A stretch of 64,000 bases of DNA from Borreliella chilensis (GTDB taxonomy: Bacteria > Spirochaetota > Spirochaetia > Borreliales > Borreliaceae). Below, one piece after another: positions 43,765 through 53,631 of this stretch. How positions within the stretch are numbered: position 1 is the stretch's first letter; each line of letters opens with the position of its first letter. The notes beneath the pieces were generated by a model. It made no database searches. It saw only the letters and a list, made by a program, of their open reading frames with translations, and was not told the origin of the DNA. Location: positions 248,001 through 312,000 of the forward strand of contig CP009910.1 of NCBI GenBank assembly GCA_000808095.1, written 5' to 3'. The translations under genes were made by a program, and so were the position numbers.

Positions 43765-45093
43765 TTAATTCTTCAATCTTACAAGTTCTTGCAATAATTG
43801 ATCAGAAGTAGTAATAGTTTTAGCATTTGCCTGAAATCCTCTTTGAGTCACTATCATGTCTGTAAACTGCTCTGCAAGATCAACATTAGCCATTTCTAAA
43901 ACACCCGATCTAATAGAACCAAGTCCAGCAAGCCCAGTCTCACCTATTCTAACTTGACCTGAATTGCTTGTTTCCACAAAATTAGTATCACCTGATTTTG
44001 CAAGACCTCCAGGATTCATAAAAGAAGCAAGAGCAATTTTGCCAAGATCTCGTCTTATACCGTTTGAATAAATCCCAACTATAACACCATTTTGATCAAT
44101 CTCATAATTTTCCATATATCCCATACCATATCCATCTTGAACAATAGCCTTTGTACTACTAGAATCAGCAAACTGAGTGATTGAATCAGTATAACTTCCA
44201 ACTGTTCCCAAATTCAAATTTACAGTTTGCTGCTCACCAGCCTCACCTATATTTGAACCTACAACATTAAATGTTACAGGAAATTGAAGAACATCTCCTT
44301 TTTGGCTTGGTTGTCCATTCAAAGAAGCTAATGCACCTTCATTATCAAACCCTAGTGTAAAATTTGAATTTTGCTCGCCATTTATCAGTACTGATGCATT
44401 CCATAAATTAGGGGTATTTAAATCTTTTACAACCCTAAGCTCAAGAACGCTAACATTCCCAAAACTATCATACAATGACTTATTGACCACCCAAGTTCCA
44501 CGTGCAATATCTGCTGAGCCTGCACCTTCTTGGACTAAGGGCAATCTCTTGTCAAGATTACAAGCAAAAGTAACATTCCTAGTAGACTTTGCTCCCTCTT
44601 TGTCTCCAATAGGAATAAGAAGATCTTCAACATCAGCAGCTGTATTGATAACCTTTTCTCCTTCTAAATCCCTTGCCATCCAGCCTTGAATTCGCATTCC
44701 ATTTGCAGGATTTACAAGATGTCGATCAGAGTCCACATCAAAAGCGCCAGCTCTTGTATAAAACAAATTTTTACCTTCTTTTAAAATAAAAAATCCATTG
44801 CCACTAACTCCAAGATCAGATGCTTTTTGGGTACTTTGAAAAGCTCCTTGAGTATGAATAGTATCAATTGCAGCAACATTCATGCCTAATCCAACCTGTT
44901 TAGGATTAGTCCCACCACGATCATCAGTAGGACGAGAAGCTCCAGAAATAGACTGTGATATCATATCTTGAAAATTTACTCTCCCCTTTTTAAACCCAAT
45001 TGTATTTACATTAGCAATGTTGTTACCAACAACATCCATTCTTGTTTGATGATTCTGAAGCCCAGAAACACCAGAATACAAAGACCTCATCAT
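43765..45093 (-). CDS. flgE: Flagellar hook protein FlgE
   Basis: This 442-residue hook subunit shows the N-terminal rod/hook signature (MRSLYSGVSGLQNHQTRMDVVGNNIANVNT), a middle FlgE domain and the C-terminal LAEQFTDMIVTQRGFQANAKTI coiled-coil segment. Lys165 (IGDK) and Cys178 (TFAC) match the residue pair that forms the covalent lysinoalanine cross-link in spirochaete hooks. GGAGGAG lies seven bases before the first of two ATG codons. flgD ends four bases upstream. Confidence 0.96.
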   Translation of the reverse strand: MMRSLYSGVSGLQNHQTRMDVVGNNIANVNTIGFKKGRVNFQDMISQSISGASRPTDDRGGTNPKQVGLGMNVAAIDTIHTQGAFQSTQKASDLGVSGNGFFILKEGKNLFYTRAGAFDVDSDRHLVNPANGMRIQGWMARDLEGEKVINTAADVEDLLIPIGDKEGAKSTRNVTFACNLDKRLPLVQEGAGSADIARGTWVVNKSLYDSFGNVSVLELRVVKDLNTPNLWNASVLINGEQNSNFTLGFDNEGALASLNGQPSQKGDVLQFPVTFNVVGSNIGEAGEQQTVNLNLGTVGSYTDSITQFADSSSTKAIVQDGYGMGYMENYEIDQNGVIVGIYSNGIRRDLGKIALASFMNPGGLAKSGDTNFVETSNSGQVRIGETGLAGLGSIRSGVLEMANVDLAEQFTDMIVTQRGFQANAKTITTSDQLLQELVRLKN

Positions 45094-45097
45094 ATAA

Positions 45098-45541
45098 TTA
45101 CTCCTCCAAGCCTACCGATAATATGTTTTTATATACATAATAATTACCATTAACCATTATTTGGGGTATTGCACCTGTCTTAATACTTGTGACACGGCCT
45201 TCAACAATTTCCCCATCACCATGCTTAAATTTAATTACTTTACCTAATAAATCTAAATCTTTTCTTATTCCCAAAGAAGATGAAAGTTTCTCAAACGATT
45301 TACTCATATTTGTCATTTGCTCAAGAGTAGAAAATTGCGCCATTTGAGCAATAAATTCTTTATCCTTCATTGGATTTGTAGGATCTTGATACCTAAGTTG
45401 AGTAATGAGTAACTTTAAAAAATCATCTCTGCCTAGATTAACCTTATTAGAAACATTGTCGGTCTTAAAATCAAATTCCCTTCTAATCTTGCTATTGATA
45501 GCCAAATTAGAAACATTCTCAATATTATTTATTTTACTCAT
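45098..45541 (-). CDS. flgD: Hook assembly scaffold FlgD
   Basis: This 147-residue hook cap protein has the conserved N-terminal block ([36 protein letters not shown], residues about 37-72). The C-terminal part is short relative to enteric FlgD (about 230 residues), leaving only a small beta domain. AAAGGAG lies six bases before the ATG. It sits between fliK and flgE, as usual. Confidence 0.94.
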   Translation of the reverse strand: MSKINNIENVSNLAINSKIRREFDFKTDNVSNKVNLGRDDFLKLLITQLRYQDPTNPMKDKEFIAQMAQFSTLEQMTNMSKSFEKLSSSLGIRKDLDLLGKVIKFKHGDGEIVEGRVTSIKTGAIPQIMVNGNYYVYKNILSVGLEE

Positions 45542-45552
45542 TTAACTCTCCT

Positions 45553-46731
45553 TTAGACAATTAAATCGACATTTTTATCTAAATCCTGAGAAAATTCAAT
45601 TTCTTCTTCAATTTGAAAAACTTTATTATACCCAAAATAAAAATTTTGATCCTTAGAATCATCCTTAAAACTTTTAGAAAAAGAATTAAAATTTTCACCA
45701 GCAAGAAAAAGATTTAAGCTAGCATTAAAACCACTTTCACCAAGCATTTTATTTAATGAATGCATATTTTGGTCAAAAAGTATTTTAACATTTTGATTAT
45801 CTACCACTATTTTTCCCAACAAATTATTATTAGAATCAAGGTTTAAGTTAATTCGTATACTGCCAAGCTCTCTAGGCTTTAAAACCAACTTAATTTCTCC
45901 TGTATTATTCGATTTTAACACAACTTTAGCTTTATCCACAATATTTTTATTAATCTTAAGATTCCACTCTGGCTTTAAGCTACTCACAAAATCAAAACTA
46001 TCAACCTCTTTAGAGGTTTTTATATTATAATCAGTAAATTCTTCAACAAAACCTTTTAAAGAATCTTCTGATATTTCTTTAACTTTATACCTACCAACAA
46101 AATTTTGACCATCAATTGCTTTTAAACTAAACTTTGAAGAAACAAAATCATTATGATCACTATTGCTGCTCTTTCTAAAATCTTGGACATCAATGTTAAT
46201 AACATTTTTTTCTTCCTTTTTATCATTCAAACTCATCTGATTATAATCATCAATTAAGACAGCCAAAAAATCGTACCCAAAAAAAGAGCTCAAATCATTG
46301 AAAGACAAACAAAGGCTTTCAATTTTTTCAAAAAATTTTTCTTTATTTAGAGAATCAAAATTAAAAGATAAATTTTCTCTAATATTATTAAAACCTTCAA
46401 AATCTAAAAAAACATTCATTCTGTTGATCAAGGACTTCAAATCAGAAACAAAAGCCTTATTGTCAAGTTTTTTTAAAAAAAAGGACTTATTTAAAGGAGA
46501 TTTTTTAAAATCTTTAGAGATAAGTCCATTATCTTTTAAGAAATTTAAAAAATCAAATACCATAAATTTTGCTTTAGCCAATTTTTTAGATTCAAAAGAC
46601 ATAATATTAAAAAAAGAACCCATATTCTCTTTAGATTCCGCTTTAGAAACATTCAAATTTAATCTCTTAATTGTATTTAAAAGATTAAATTTATTGTCAT
46701 AAGCTTTATTTAAATTTAATAAATTACTCAT
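45553..46731 (-). CDS. fliK: Hook-length control protein FliK (FlbC)
   Basis: This 392-residue protein has a low-complexity K/N/F/S-rich first 250 residues and a C-terminal FliK-type domain (about 265-350) with LVLKPRELGSIRINLNL, the Flg_hook signature. It would measure hook length and trigger the FlhB switch. Older Borrelia work calls it FlbC. Sequence outside the C-terminal domain is poorly conserved, as usual for FliK. Confidence 0.85.
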   Translation of the reverse strand: MSNLLNLNKAYDNKFNLLNTIKRLNLNVSKAESKENMGSFFNIMSFESKKLAKAKFMVFDFLNFLKDNGLISKDFKKSPLNKSFFLKKLDNKAFVSDLKSLINRMNVFLDFEGFNNIRENLSFNFDSLNKEKFFEKIESLCLSFNDLSSFFGYDFLAVLIDDYNQMSLNDKKEEKNVINIDVQDFRKSSNSDHNDFVSSKFSLKAIDGQNFVGRYKVKEISEDSLKGFVEEFTDYNIKTSKEVDSFDFVSSLKPEWNLKINKNIVDKAKVVLKSNNTGEIKLVLKPRELGSIRINLNLDSNNNLLGKIVVDNQNVKILFDQNMHSLNKMLGESGFNASLNLFLAGENFNSFSKSFKDDSKDQNFYFGYNKVFQIEEEIEFSQDLDKNVDLIV

Positions 46732-46738
46732 ACAAACG

Positions 46739-47356
46739 TTACTCCAATGAACTAACAGACATTTTTCTAATCAATACAGCAGCTTTTTTAGAATCCATAA
46801 GAGACAACCAATAGGGAACAATTGATGCACGACCTTCTTTTTTTGAAAATTCTTCAATTTTTCGCATATAAGATATTGCAAGCTCAGGATTTAAATCTTC
46901 AAGCCGCTTAACAGCATCCTCTGGTGGCATATTCATTAAATATACAGCTGTTTGTAAAATATTTGCTTCCTCGTCATTATATTTATTTATAATATCATCT
47001 ATTACTTTTTGTTTTAAATCTAAATCTTTCTGCTTTTGCTTAAGCTCAAATTCAAGCTTATTTAAACTGTCTTCTTTTAATTTTAGATCTTCCTTAAGCT
47101 TTTCAATCTGCTGACTCTTAATATCAATAGCTTCTCTTTCCTTAACAAGCCTAGCCTCATCAAGAATTATATTAGAATTATGATTAAATCCCAAAGAAGT
47201 CTCTCCTAAAAATTTAGTTCTTACAAACTCAGGAAAATACCTTCTAGTATTATACATTCCAAGGAAATCAATAAAGAATAATATAAAGAAAAATAAAATA
47301 ACAATTAAAGATAACAAGAAAAATGCTCTAAAAAAGAACGACAAAAAATTATTCAC
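46739..47356 (-). CDS. flbB: FlbB, periplasmic flagellar collar/stator-assembly protein (MotE-like)
   Basis: This 205-residue protein has one N-terminal membrane helix (about 8-32), a long coiled coil (about 70-130) and a C-terminal MgtE-N/MotE-like helical domain (PPEDAVKRLEDLNPELAISYMRKI). In B. burgdorferi FlbB is known to be needed for the collar and stator assembly of periplasmic flagella. The start is GTG, sharing one base with the fliJ stop, with GAGG eight bases upstream. Confidence 0.88.
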   Translation of the reverse strand: MNNFLSFFFRAFFLLSLIVILFFFILFFIDFLGMYNTRRYFPEFVRTKFLGETSLGFNHNSNIILDEARLVKEREAIDIKSQQIEKLKEDLKLKEDSLNKLEFELKQKQKDLDLKQKVIDDIINKYNDEEANILQTAVYLMNMPPEDAVKRLEDLNPELAISYMRKIEEFSKKEGRASIVPYWLSLMDSKKAAVLIRKMSVSSLE

Positions 47357-47781
47357 TATTTAATCCTCAGATTTTGACAAACTTTATAATTTGCATACTC
47401 ATCTAGCAATAAGCTTTCTTTTTTTTCTCTATTTTTAATTATAGAGCCATTTAAAATTTTTATTAATATCTCAATCTTTTTTTCTTCCCTATATTTATCT
47501 ACATAAATATCATAACACTCATTATAATTCTTTTTAAGCTTTTCAAGAATTTTAAAATCTTGTTTTTTTTTATAATTTAAACAGTCTATATAACCCCTTA
47601 TAGAAAGATTGTCAAAACTATCCAGGCTTTTTAAAATATTAGGGATTCCATCTAAAAACTGATTTATTTTCAAAATTTTCTTATTTATATTCATTAAGTC
47701 TCTCTCGCTTAACTTTCTATAATAGGTTCTAATGGCCAATATCCTATTAAGCTTTTGTTTTCTAAAGTTTAAATCATTCAA
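47356..47781 (-). CDS. fliJ: FliJ-type flagellar export chaperone (FlbA)
   Basis: This 141-residue highly charged helical protein is predicted to be a coiled coil throughout, with K/R/E/Y-rich heptads. Position right after fliI and size identify it as FliJ, the central stalk of the export ATPase; direct sequence similarity in the family is low. The TTG start overlaps the fliI stop (TTGA), with AAGGG about ten bases upstream. Confidence 0.8.
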   Translation of the reverse strand: MNDLNFRKQKLNRILAIRTYYRKLSERDLMNINKKILKINQFLDGIPNILKSLDSFDNLSIRGYIDCLNYKKKQDFKILEKLKKNYNECYDIYVDKYREEKKIEILIKILNGSIIKNREKKESLLLDEYANYKVCQNLRIK

Positions 47782-49088
47782 GATAATATTTCCCTTATTT
47801 CATCTTCTAAATTTTCAAAATCAAATGTTTCATTTATTCCTTGAGAAATAAAATTAATAATCTTTGGATACTTAGAAATTGCAAAATCGACATCTTTATT
47901 GGATCCTTTAAGATAAATCCCTGTTCTAATAAGATCTTCATAATCTTTATAAACAGATAATAAACTTCTAACTTTCATTATTAACTTTTGTTTTTCTAAA
48001 TTCATTATTCTATGAATAGATCTTGAAGTCGAACTAAGAACATTTATTGAAGGATAAATCCCTCTATCAAACAAATCTCTGTCTAAAATAATATGACCAT
48101 CTAAAACAGCCTTAATATTATCAGCTACAGGCTCTGTAAAATCATCCCCTTCAACAAGAACAGTATAAAACCCAGTAACACTTCCTCCCTTACCATTAAA
48201 CCCCGATCTTTCAAGTAAAATTGGAATTTCAACAAACACAGAAGGCGGGTAACCTTTAGCTACAGGAGGCTCTCCTAAAGAAAGAGACATCTCCCTTTTA
48301 GCATTTGCAAATCTAGTAATAGAATCAAAAAGCAACACTACATCTTTACCTTGCTCTCTAAAGTATTCTGCTATCATGGTGGCAACATAAGCTCCCTTAT
48401 ACCTTGATATAGGTGATTCATCAGAAGTTGAGACAACTAAAACGCTTTTTTTTAAACGCTCCTTACCAAGTTCATGCTCAATAAACTCATTAAGCTCCCT
48501 ACCTCTTTCCCCAATAAAAGCAATAACATTTACATCTGCATTTGAATTTTTTGCAATCATACCAAGCAAAGTAGATTTACCAACACCAGCACCTGAAAAA
48601 ATACCGACCCTTTGCCCTTTTGCAACTGGCAAAAACCCATCAAGAACTTTAACCCCTGTTAATATTTGCTCTTCAAAAATACTCCTACTAATTGGGTTAA
48701 TTTTTTTGAAAACCAACTCTTTATATCTATTGTTCAAAAATGACCCTTTATTATCAATAGGTCTACCAAGAGAATCAATAACTCTTCCTAAAAGCTCATC
48801 ACTAAGATTAATTTCTAATCCTTTATTTAAAGAATAGACTTTATTCCCAACTTCAATCCCACTAAATCCTTCATAAGCCATAAGACTAACATAAGGACCA
48901 TTAAAGCCTAAAACCTCAGCACACACCCTTCTATTATTTCTTTGATCAATTAAACACAAATCTCCAACAGCACACTGGGGCCCTAAACTTTCAACCAAAA
49001 GGCCCTTTATTTTTTGAACCCTGCCAACAAAAGAGACAGTTTCAATATTATCTACTTGTTTTAAATAATTTTCAAAAAAATTGCCCAC
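47778..49088 (-). CDS. fliI: Flagellum-specific ATPase FliI
   Basis: This 436-residue hexameric ATPase of the flagellar type III system is related to F1 beta. Walker A is GAGVGKST and Walker B VVLLFDSITRFANA; the GERGREL and RSIHR motifs are also present. The C-terminal DFAISKYPKIINFISQ segment is typical. The start is GTG with AAAGGA seven bases upstream. It follows fliH by 18 bases. Confidence 0.96.
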   Translation of the reverse strand: MGNFFENYLKQVDNIETVSFVGRVQKIKGLLVESLGPQCAVGDLCLIDQRNNRRVCAEVLGFNGPYVSLMAYEGFSGIEVGNKVYSLNKGLEINLSDELLGRVIDSLGRPIDNKGSFLNNRYKELVFKKINPISRSIFEEQILTGVKVLDGFLPVAKGQRVGIFSGAGVGKSTLLGMIAKNSNADVNVIAFIGERGRELNEFIEHELGKERLKKSVLVVSTSDESPISRYKGAYVATMIAEYFREQGKDVVLLFDSITRFANAKREMSLSLGEPPVAKGYPPSVFVEIPILLERSGFNGKGGSVTGFYTVLVEGDDFTEPVADNIKAVLDGHIILDRDLFDRGIYPSINVLSSTSRSIHRIMNLEKQKLIMKVRSLLSVYKDYEDLIRTGIYLKGSNKDVDFAISKYPKIINFISQGINETFDFENLEDEIREILS

Positions 49089-49106
49089 TAAAATTCCTTT
49101 AGATAT

Positions 49107-50027
49107 TCAACTTAATAAAGAAAAGTTTTTAAATTTTTCCTCTATTTTATCAAGTTGAGAAGAAATACGTGCATCAATCTCTCCAAAATTAGTTTCAATT
49201 ATACAGCCACCTTTACCTATGTTGGGATCTTCTATAATTTCTAAATCTTCTATAACATCAAATCTAAAAATAAAATCACTCTTTTTATGTCTAACAATAT
49301 CTAAATCGTCAAGATTTACACGAATGGTAATTTTTGTTTTATCTTTTACCTTTTTTAACACCTCATTAACATTTTCCAAAACAATATCTTTTTGAGAAGC
49401 TGTAATTCTTTTAATAACCTTGATTGCAATTTGCATAACAAGGCTTACTATCTGCTCACCCGAAGATTCAAGAATGCCTCTCCTCTCAGCAATCAAAGAT
49501 GCTATTATGCCATGCAACTTTCTCATCACTTTGTCAAAATCTTTAAAACCGCTCTCATAACCCTTGTTATACCCTTCTTCCCTACCTTTAGATGTTGCTA
49601 TCTCAAGATCTTTTTTTAACTTTTCTTCATACTCTCTTGCTAATTTTTCAATCTCAGCATTAGATTCAGCTTCAATAGATTCTTTTTTATAAACAGCTTC
49701 TCTTTGCAAAAGATCTGCTTCTTGCTTGGCTGCCTCTAATACTTCATTGGCTTTTGCTTTAGCCTCTTCAATAAGCCTCTCAGATTCAATCTGAACTTCT
49801 TCTTTAGCAAGTTCTTGCCTTTTAACAAGCTCTTCCTCAAGTCGCAATTTTTCATCTCTTAATAATTGCAACTCCTCTTTAAGATTAGCAATTTTACTGT
49901 CTATATCGTAAACCTTGCATTCCTTCTTCTTAATTTCCAAAGATTCAAAAATAGGTTTTGCTATCTCAACAAATTCCAACCTTACTGAACTATCAACTTC
50001 TGATGACTTATATAAAACCTTAGGCAA
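49107..50027 (-). CDS. fliH: Flagellar export regulator FliH
   Basis: This 306-residue stator-like protein anchors the FliI ATPase to the C-ring and inhibits it. A long E/K/A-rich coiled coil (about 40-160) leads to a conserved C-terminal domain with ISSQLDKIEEKF and the upstream GCIIETNFGEIDA motif of FliH/YscL/V-ATPase E. The start is TTG, with AAAGGAG six bases upstream and no nearby in-frame ATG. Confidence 0.93.
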   Translation of the reverse strand: MPKVLYKSSEVDSSVRLEFVEIAKPIFESLEIKKKECKVYDIDSKIANLKEELQLLRDEKLRLEEELVKRQELAKEEVQIESERLIEEAKAKANEVLEAAKQEADLLQREAVYKKESIEAESNAEIEKLAREYEEKLKKDLEIATSKGREEGYNKGYESGFKDFDKVMRKLHGIIASLIAERRGILESSGEQIVSLVMQIAIKVIKRITASQKDIVLENVNEVLKKVKDKTKITIRVNLDDLDIVRHKKSDFIFRFDVIEDLEIIEDPNIGKGGCIIETNFGEIDARISSQLDKIEEKFKNFSLLS

Positions 50028-50041
50028 ACAACACTCCTTTA

Positions 50042-51082
50042 TCAGACAAGCACATCTTCTTCACCACCTCTTGAAATAACTATTTCCCCTTGTTCTTCTA
50101 ATTTTCTAATAAGAGAAACAATTTTTTGTTGAGATTCTTCAACATCTTTTCGTCTAGTAGGACCCAAAAATTCCATATCCTCCTTAAGCATTGAAGCTGC
50201 TCTTTTTGACATGTTTTTGAAAATTTTTTCTTGGACAGGAATGTCTACAGATTTTAAAGCTTTTGCCAACTCTTGACCATCTATCTCTCTTAAAACCCTT
50301 TGTATAGATCTATCATCAAGCAAAACTATATCCTCAAACACAAACATTTTCTTCTTAATCTCTTCTGCAAGCTCTGGATCTTCCTCTTCAAGAGATTCAA
50401 TAATAAACTTCTCCGTCTTTCTATCAGCCATATTGATTATCTCAACAACATTATCAACTCCTCCTGCTGATGTGTAATCTTCTGAAGAAAGAGAAGCTAA
50501 TTTTTTCTCAAGAACTCTTTCAACCTCTCTTACAACCTCAGGAGAGGTTCTGTCCATTAATGCGATTCGTCTTGCAACATTGGTTTGTACTTCTGTAGGC
50601 AAACTAGACAGAATAAAAGAAGCTTTTTGGGGATCAAGATATGAAAGTATTAAAGCAATTGTTTGGGGATGTTCTTGTTGAATAAAGTTTAAAATATTTG
50701 CAGGATCTGCTCTTCTAACAAATTCAAAAGGCCTAGACTGTAAAGCAGACCCCAAATTATTAATAATGTCAACTGCTTTTTGGGTTCCAAGAGATTTTTC
50801 AAGAAGCTCTCTTGCATAATCAATGCCACCCTTTTGAATAAATTCTTGAGCCATCATTAATTCTTTAAACTCTAAAAGAACATTATCTTTAAGCTCAGAA
50901 GTAATTGTCTCAAGCTTTGCTATCTCAAATGTCAAAGACTCTATCTCTTCTTGAGAAAGATACTTAAACACTTTAGAAGAGATTTCAGAACCTATTGAAA
51001 CCAACAAAATAGCAGCCTTTTGCTTACCTGTTAAAGCAGAAACGTCAAGAATCTCCTTTTCTTTTTTTTCTTCCATATCCAT
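50042..51082 (-). CDS. fliG: Flagellar motor switch protein FliG
   Basis: This 346-residue rotor protein couples the stator to the C-ring. The N-terminal domain binds the FliF tail, the middle domain has the EHPQTIALIL motif, and the C-terminal torque helix has the charged residues RSIQRVLREID. Borrelia is known to carry a second, atypical FliG elsewhere; this operon copy has all motor residues. The start could be the ATG at 51082 or two codons later; AAGG lies five bases from the first. Confidence 0.96.
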   Translation of the reverse strand: MDMEEKKEKEILDVSALTGKQKAAILLVSIGSEISSKVFKYLSQEEIESLTFEIAKLETITSELKDNVLLEFKELMMAQEFIQKGGIDYARELLEKSLGTQKAVDIINNLGSALQSRPFEFVRRADPANILNFIQQEHPQTIALILSYLDPQKASFILSSLPTEVQTNVARRIALMDRTSPEVVREVERVLEKKLASLSSEDYTSAGGVDNVVEIINMADRKTEKFIIESLEEEDPELAEEIKKKMFVFEDIVLLDDRSIQRVLREIDGQELAKALKSVDIPVQEKIFKNMSKRAASMLKEDMEFLGPTRRKDVEESQQKIVSLIRKLEEQGEIVISRGGEEDVLV

Positions 51083-51091
51083 TACTACCTT

Positions 51092-52801
51092 CTACGCATT
51101 TTTCAAAAGCCATGTTCTTATAAGCTTGGCAACATCTTCTGGTTTTTCCCTGGCCAAAAGTTCAGCATTATTTTGCAGCTCATCGCCTTCTCTGATCCCA
51201 CCAACAACATCATCAACGCCAATATCATCCCCACCATCCATCAAGGCTTGCTGACGCCTTAAATGGGCTTGCTTTGCCAACTCCTCTTCTCTAAGGCGTC
51301 TTCGTCTTTCAAGCTCTCTAGAAATAGCAAAAAATACTGTAAATACTAAAATTAATAGTGAAAATATTATACTTGCAACAAATAAAAGATATTTAAACCT
51401 TTCACTTGCAAAATAATTTTCATCTATTTCTCTAAACTCATTCATACGATCAAAAGATATGTTTCTAACCGTTATTGAATCGCCTCTTTCTGGCTTATAT
51501 TCAAAAGAGCTTTGCAAAACATCTTCAATATTTTTTATCTCTTCTAATGCCATAGGTTTGTATTCTCTTTTTCTCATTCCATTTTCTATTATAAAATCTC
51601 CCTTCTCATCATATACAAAATTCCAAATACCATCCACGAAAATACCAAGAGAAACACCCACAATCCTAGCAGGCTCTTTTTCACTTGTAGATTTTTTTTC
51701 GTTTAAAGCAACATTTTTAATTTCTTGCGACTCATTATATTTACCAGTAATATCACTTAAGTCCTGATATTCAGGGGGAGTATTGCCTTCTTGCCCAGGA
51801 GGTCCCCATGGACTATATCCTTGTCCTTGATATTCTTTTTTTTGAGTCTGAGAAGATATAATAGTTGAATCACTTACTTTTCTAGTGTTATAAGCAGCTT
51901 TTGGATCTTGAGCTTGAATCTCAATAGGAGCATACTCTTTAGACTCTGTGGTTTCTTTTGAGGTGTCAAGTTTCACATTTACTCTTGCTATCATAAATCT
52001 ATCAATAGACAAAACCTTGCTTAATGCAGAGTCAATTTCTCCCCTAAGCATGGCTTCATACTTAAGTTTTAATTTACGCTCTTTTTCTGCTAAGTCTATT
52101 CTATCTATTCCATCTAGATTCGAAAAATCATTTAAAATAGTTCCACTATTATCAACAACAGCAATATTATCAGATTCAAGACCCTCAATGGCATATTGAA
52201 TAAGCTTAACAAGTCCTTCAACCTTTTTCCTATTAGTAATAATATCAGAGCCAGGTCTTGGGGTAATTCTAACAGATGCCTTAACAGGTTCTTGAGCATC
52301 TTTAAAAAGAGCTTTTTCAGGCATAACAAGATTTACACTAACAGCATCAACATCGTCTAAAGCCACAATGTGCTGTTCAACAGCTCTTGTAATTGATCTT
52401 CTAAGATTAATGCTTCTTTCAAAATCAGTAATAGTCCATCTATCAATATCAAACAAAGCCCATGGATCCATATGAACAGGTACAAGCTCTTCTCTGACAA
52501 GAATTGCTCTCATTTTTTTTGCAAGTTTCTCATCATCTAAATAAATTCTTCCATCAGAACTTAAAAAATATTTAACATTTTCTCTATCAAGTCTTTGTGA
52601 TATCCTATCTAAGAGATATTGATCTTTAATTTCAACCCCAAAAAGAGCAATGCTTTGACTTCTAGTAGAAAACCCTATCAAAAAAACAAAAGCAATAATT
52701 ACAAAAAAAATAATCAATCCTAAGGCTATTTTCTGAACAGTACTAGCTTTTTTGAAGATTCCTTTTGCTGAAACAAAAAATTTAGTAAAAAAATTGCTCA
52801 A
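51092..52801 (-). CDS. fliF: Flagellar MS-ring protein FliF
   Basis: This 569-residue ring protein has two membrane helices (about 22-45 and 455-480) flanking the periplasmic ring-building domains. The C-terminal tail with FliG-binding motif KPEDVAKLIRTWLLK (P554-K567) is intact. The start is TTG; AAGGAG is about ten bases upstream. This tail is the comparison point for the one on the two-helix membrane protein at 31648-32115. Confidence 0.96.
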   Translation of the reverse strand: MSNFFTKFFVSAKGIFKKASTVQKIALGLIIFFVIIAFVFLIGFSTRSQSIALFGVEIKDQYLLDRISQRLDRENVKYFLSSDGRIYLDDEKLAKKMRAILVREELVPVHMDPWALFDIDRWTITDFERSINLRRSITRAVEQHIVALDDVDAVSVNLVMPEKALFKDAQEPVKASVRITPRPGSDIITNRKKVEGLVKLIQYAIEGLESDNIAVVDNSGTILNDFSNLDGIDRIDLAEKERKLKLKYEAMLRGEIDSALSKVLSIDRFMIARVNVKLDTSKETTESKEYAPIEIQAQDPKAAYNTRKVSDSTIISSQTQKKEYQGQGYSPWGPPGQEGNTPPEYQDLSDITGKYNESQEIKNVALNEKKSTSEKEPARIVGVSLGIFVDGIWNFVYDEKGDFIIENGMRKREYKPMALEEIKNIEDVLQSSFEYKPERGDSITVRNISFDRMNEFREIDENYFASERFKYLLFVASIIFSLLILVFTVFFAISRELERRRRLREEELAKQAHLRRQQALMDGGDDIGVDDVVGGIREGDELQNNAELLAREKPEDVAKLIRTWLLKNA

Positions 52802-52815
52802 AATCTTATGGCTCC

Positions 52816-53136
52816 TTAACGAATATTGATTATATCTTGATAAGCCTTCACGCTTCTCTCAACAACAGCTTTTAAAATGCTTAAATTCATATTAGCCTTA
52901 GACATTGCTATTACAACATCATGAACATCAACACTACTAGGTCGAAGAATAGCTTGCTCCATAACTTTAGAAACATTTAATTGGCTTTTGTTGATATCAG
53001 TAACCGTATTTATTAAAACATCTTTAAATGTTTTAATATCACTGCTTTTGGAACTAAAAAGATTCACATCAAAATGTAAAGGATTTTTTTTAACTAAATT
53101 AATATTACTCTCTGTAAAAAAAGCATCTATTTTCAC
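52816..53136 (-). CDS. fliE: Hook-basal body complex protein FliE
   Basis: This protein of about 106 residues links the MS ring to the rod. Family features are SSDIKTFKDVLINTVTDINKSQ and the C-terminal MSKANMNLSILKAVVERSVKAYQDI. Adjacent TTG (53139) and GTG (53136) codons compete; AAGGAG is four bases from the TTG and seven from the GTG, so I use the GTG. It lies between flgC and fliF. Confidence 0.92.
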   Translation of the reverse strand: MKIDAFFTESNINLVKKNPLHFDVNLFSSKSSDIKTFKDVLINTVTDINKSQLNVSKVMEQAILRPSSVDVHDVVIAMSKANMNLSILKAVVERSVKAYQDIINIR

Positions 53137-53149
53137 CAATAATCTCCTT

Positions 53150-53608
53150 TTAGCTTTGAAGTATAGCTAATGCGCTCCTAAACATAGACTTGCTACTATT
53201 GATAACAGTAGAATTTGCCTCATAAGCACGAGAAGCTGAAATCATATCTACCATTTCTTCAACTAAATTGACATTAGGAAGCTCTACATAACCTTTTTTA
53301 TCTCCAAAACTTATTGCATCAGGATGAGTTGGGTCGTATTTTAACTTTAACGGAGACTTGTCTTTTTCAATGCTTGCAACCCTAACTCCTTGACCAATAC
53401 CATTATCAAGATAATCTGGAATAAAAGGCCCCTTCCAGTAAGGATTATTAATCCTTGGAGCAAAAACAATTCTTTGCCTTCTATAAGGCCCACCATCAGA
53501 AGTTCTAGAAGTAGAAACATTTGCAATATTATTAGAAATAACATCAATCCTCAATCTTTGTGCCGTCAACCCTGTTGAAGCCACATTAATACTTGAAAAC
53601 AATCCCAT
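53150..53608 (-). CDS. flgC: Flagellar rod protein FlgC
   Basis: This 152-residue proximal rod protein has the N-terminal SSINVASTGLTAQRLRIDVISNNIANVSTSRT signature and the C-terminal VDMISASRAYEANSTVI motif. It is exported and forms the rod with FlgB. AAGGA precedes the ATG. Confidence 0.96.
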   Translation of the reverse strand: MGLFSSINVASTGLTAQRLRIDVISNNIANVSTSRTSDGGPYRRQRIVFAPRINNPYWKGPFIPDYLDNGIGQGVRVASIEKDKSPLKLKYDPTHPDAISFGDKKGYVELPNVNLVEEMVDMISASRAYEANSTVINSSKSMFRSALAILQS

Positions 53609-53631
53609 TTTACATTCCTTAAGATACTAAT

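Noticed and set aside
46298-46702. 134-codon plus-strand open frame opposite fliK
   Set aside because: It lies wholly in the antisense of the low-complexity half of fliK and is a composition artefact (K/F/S rich).
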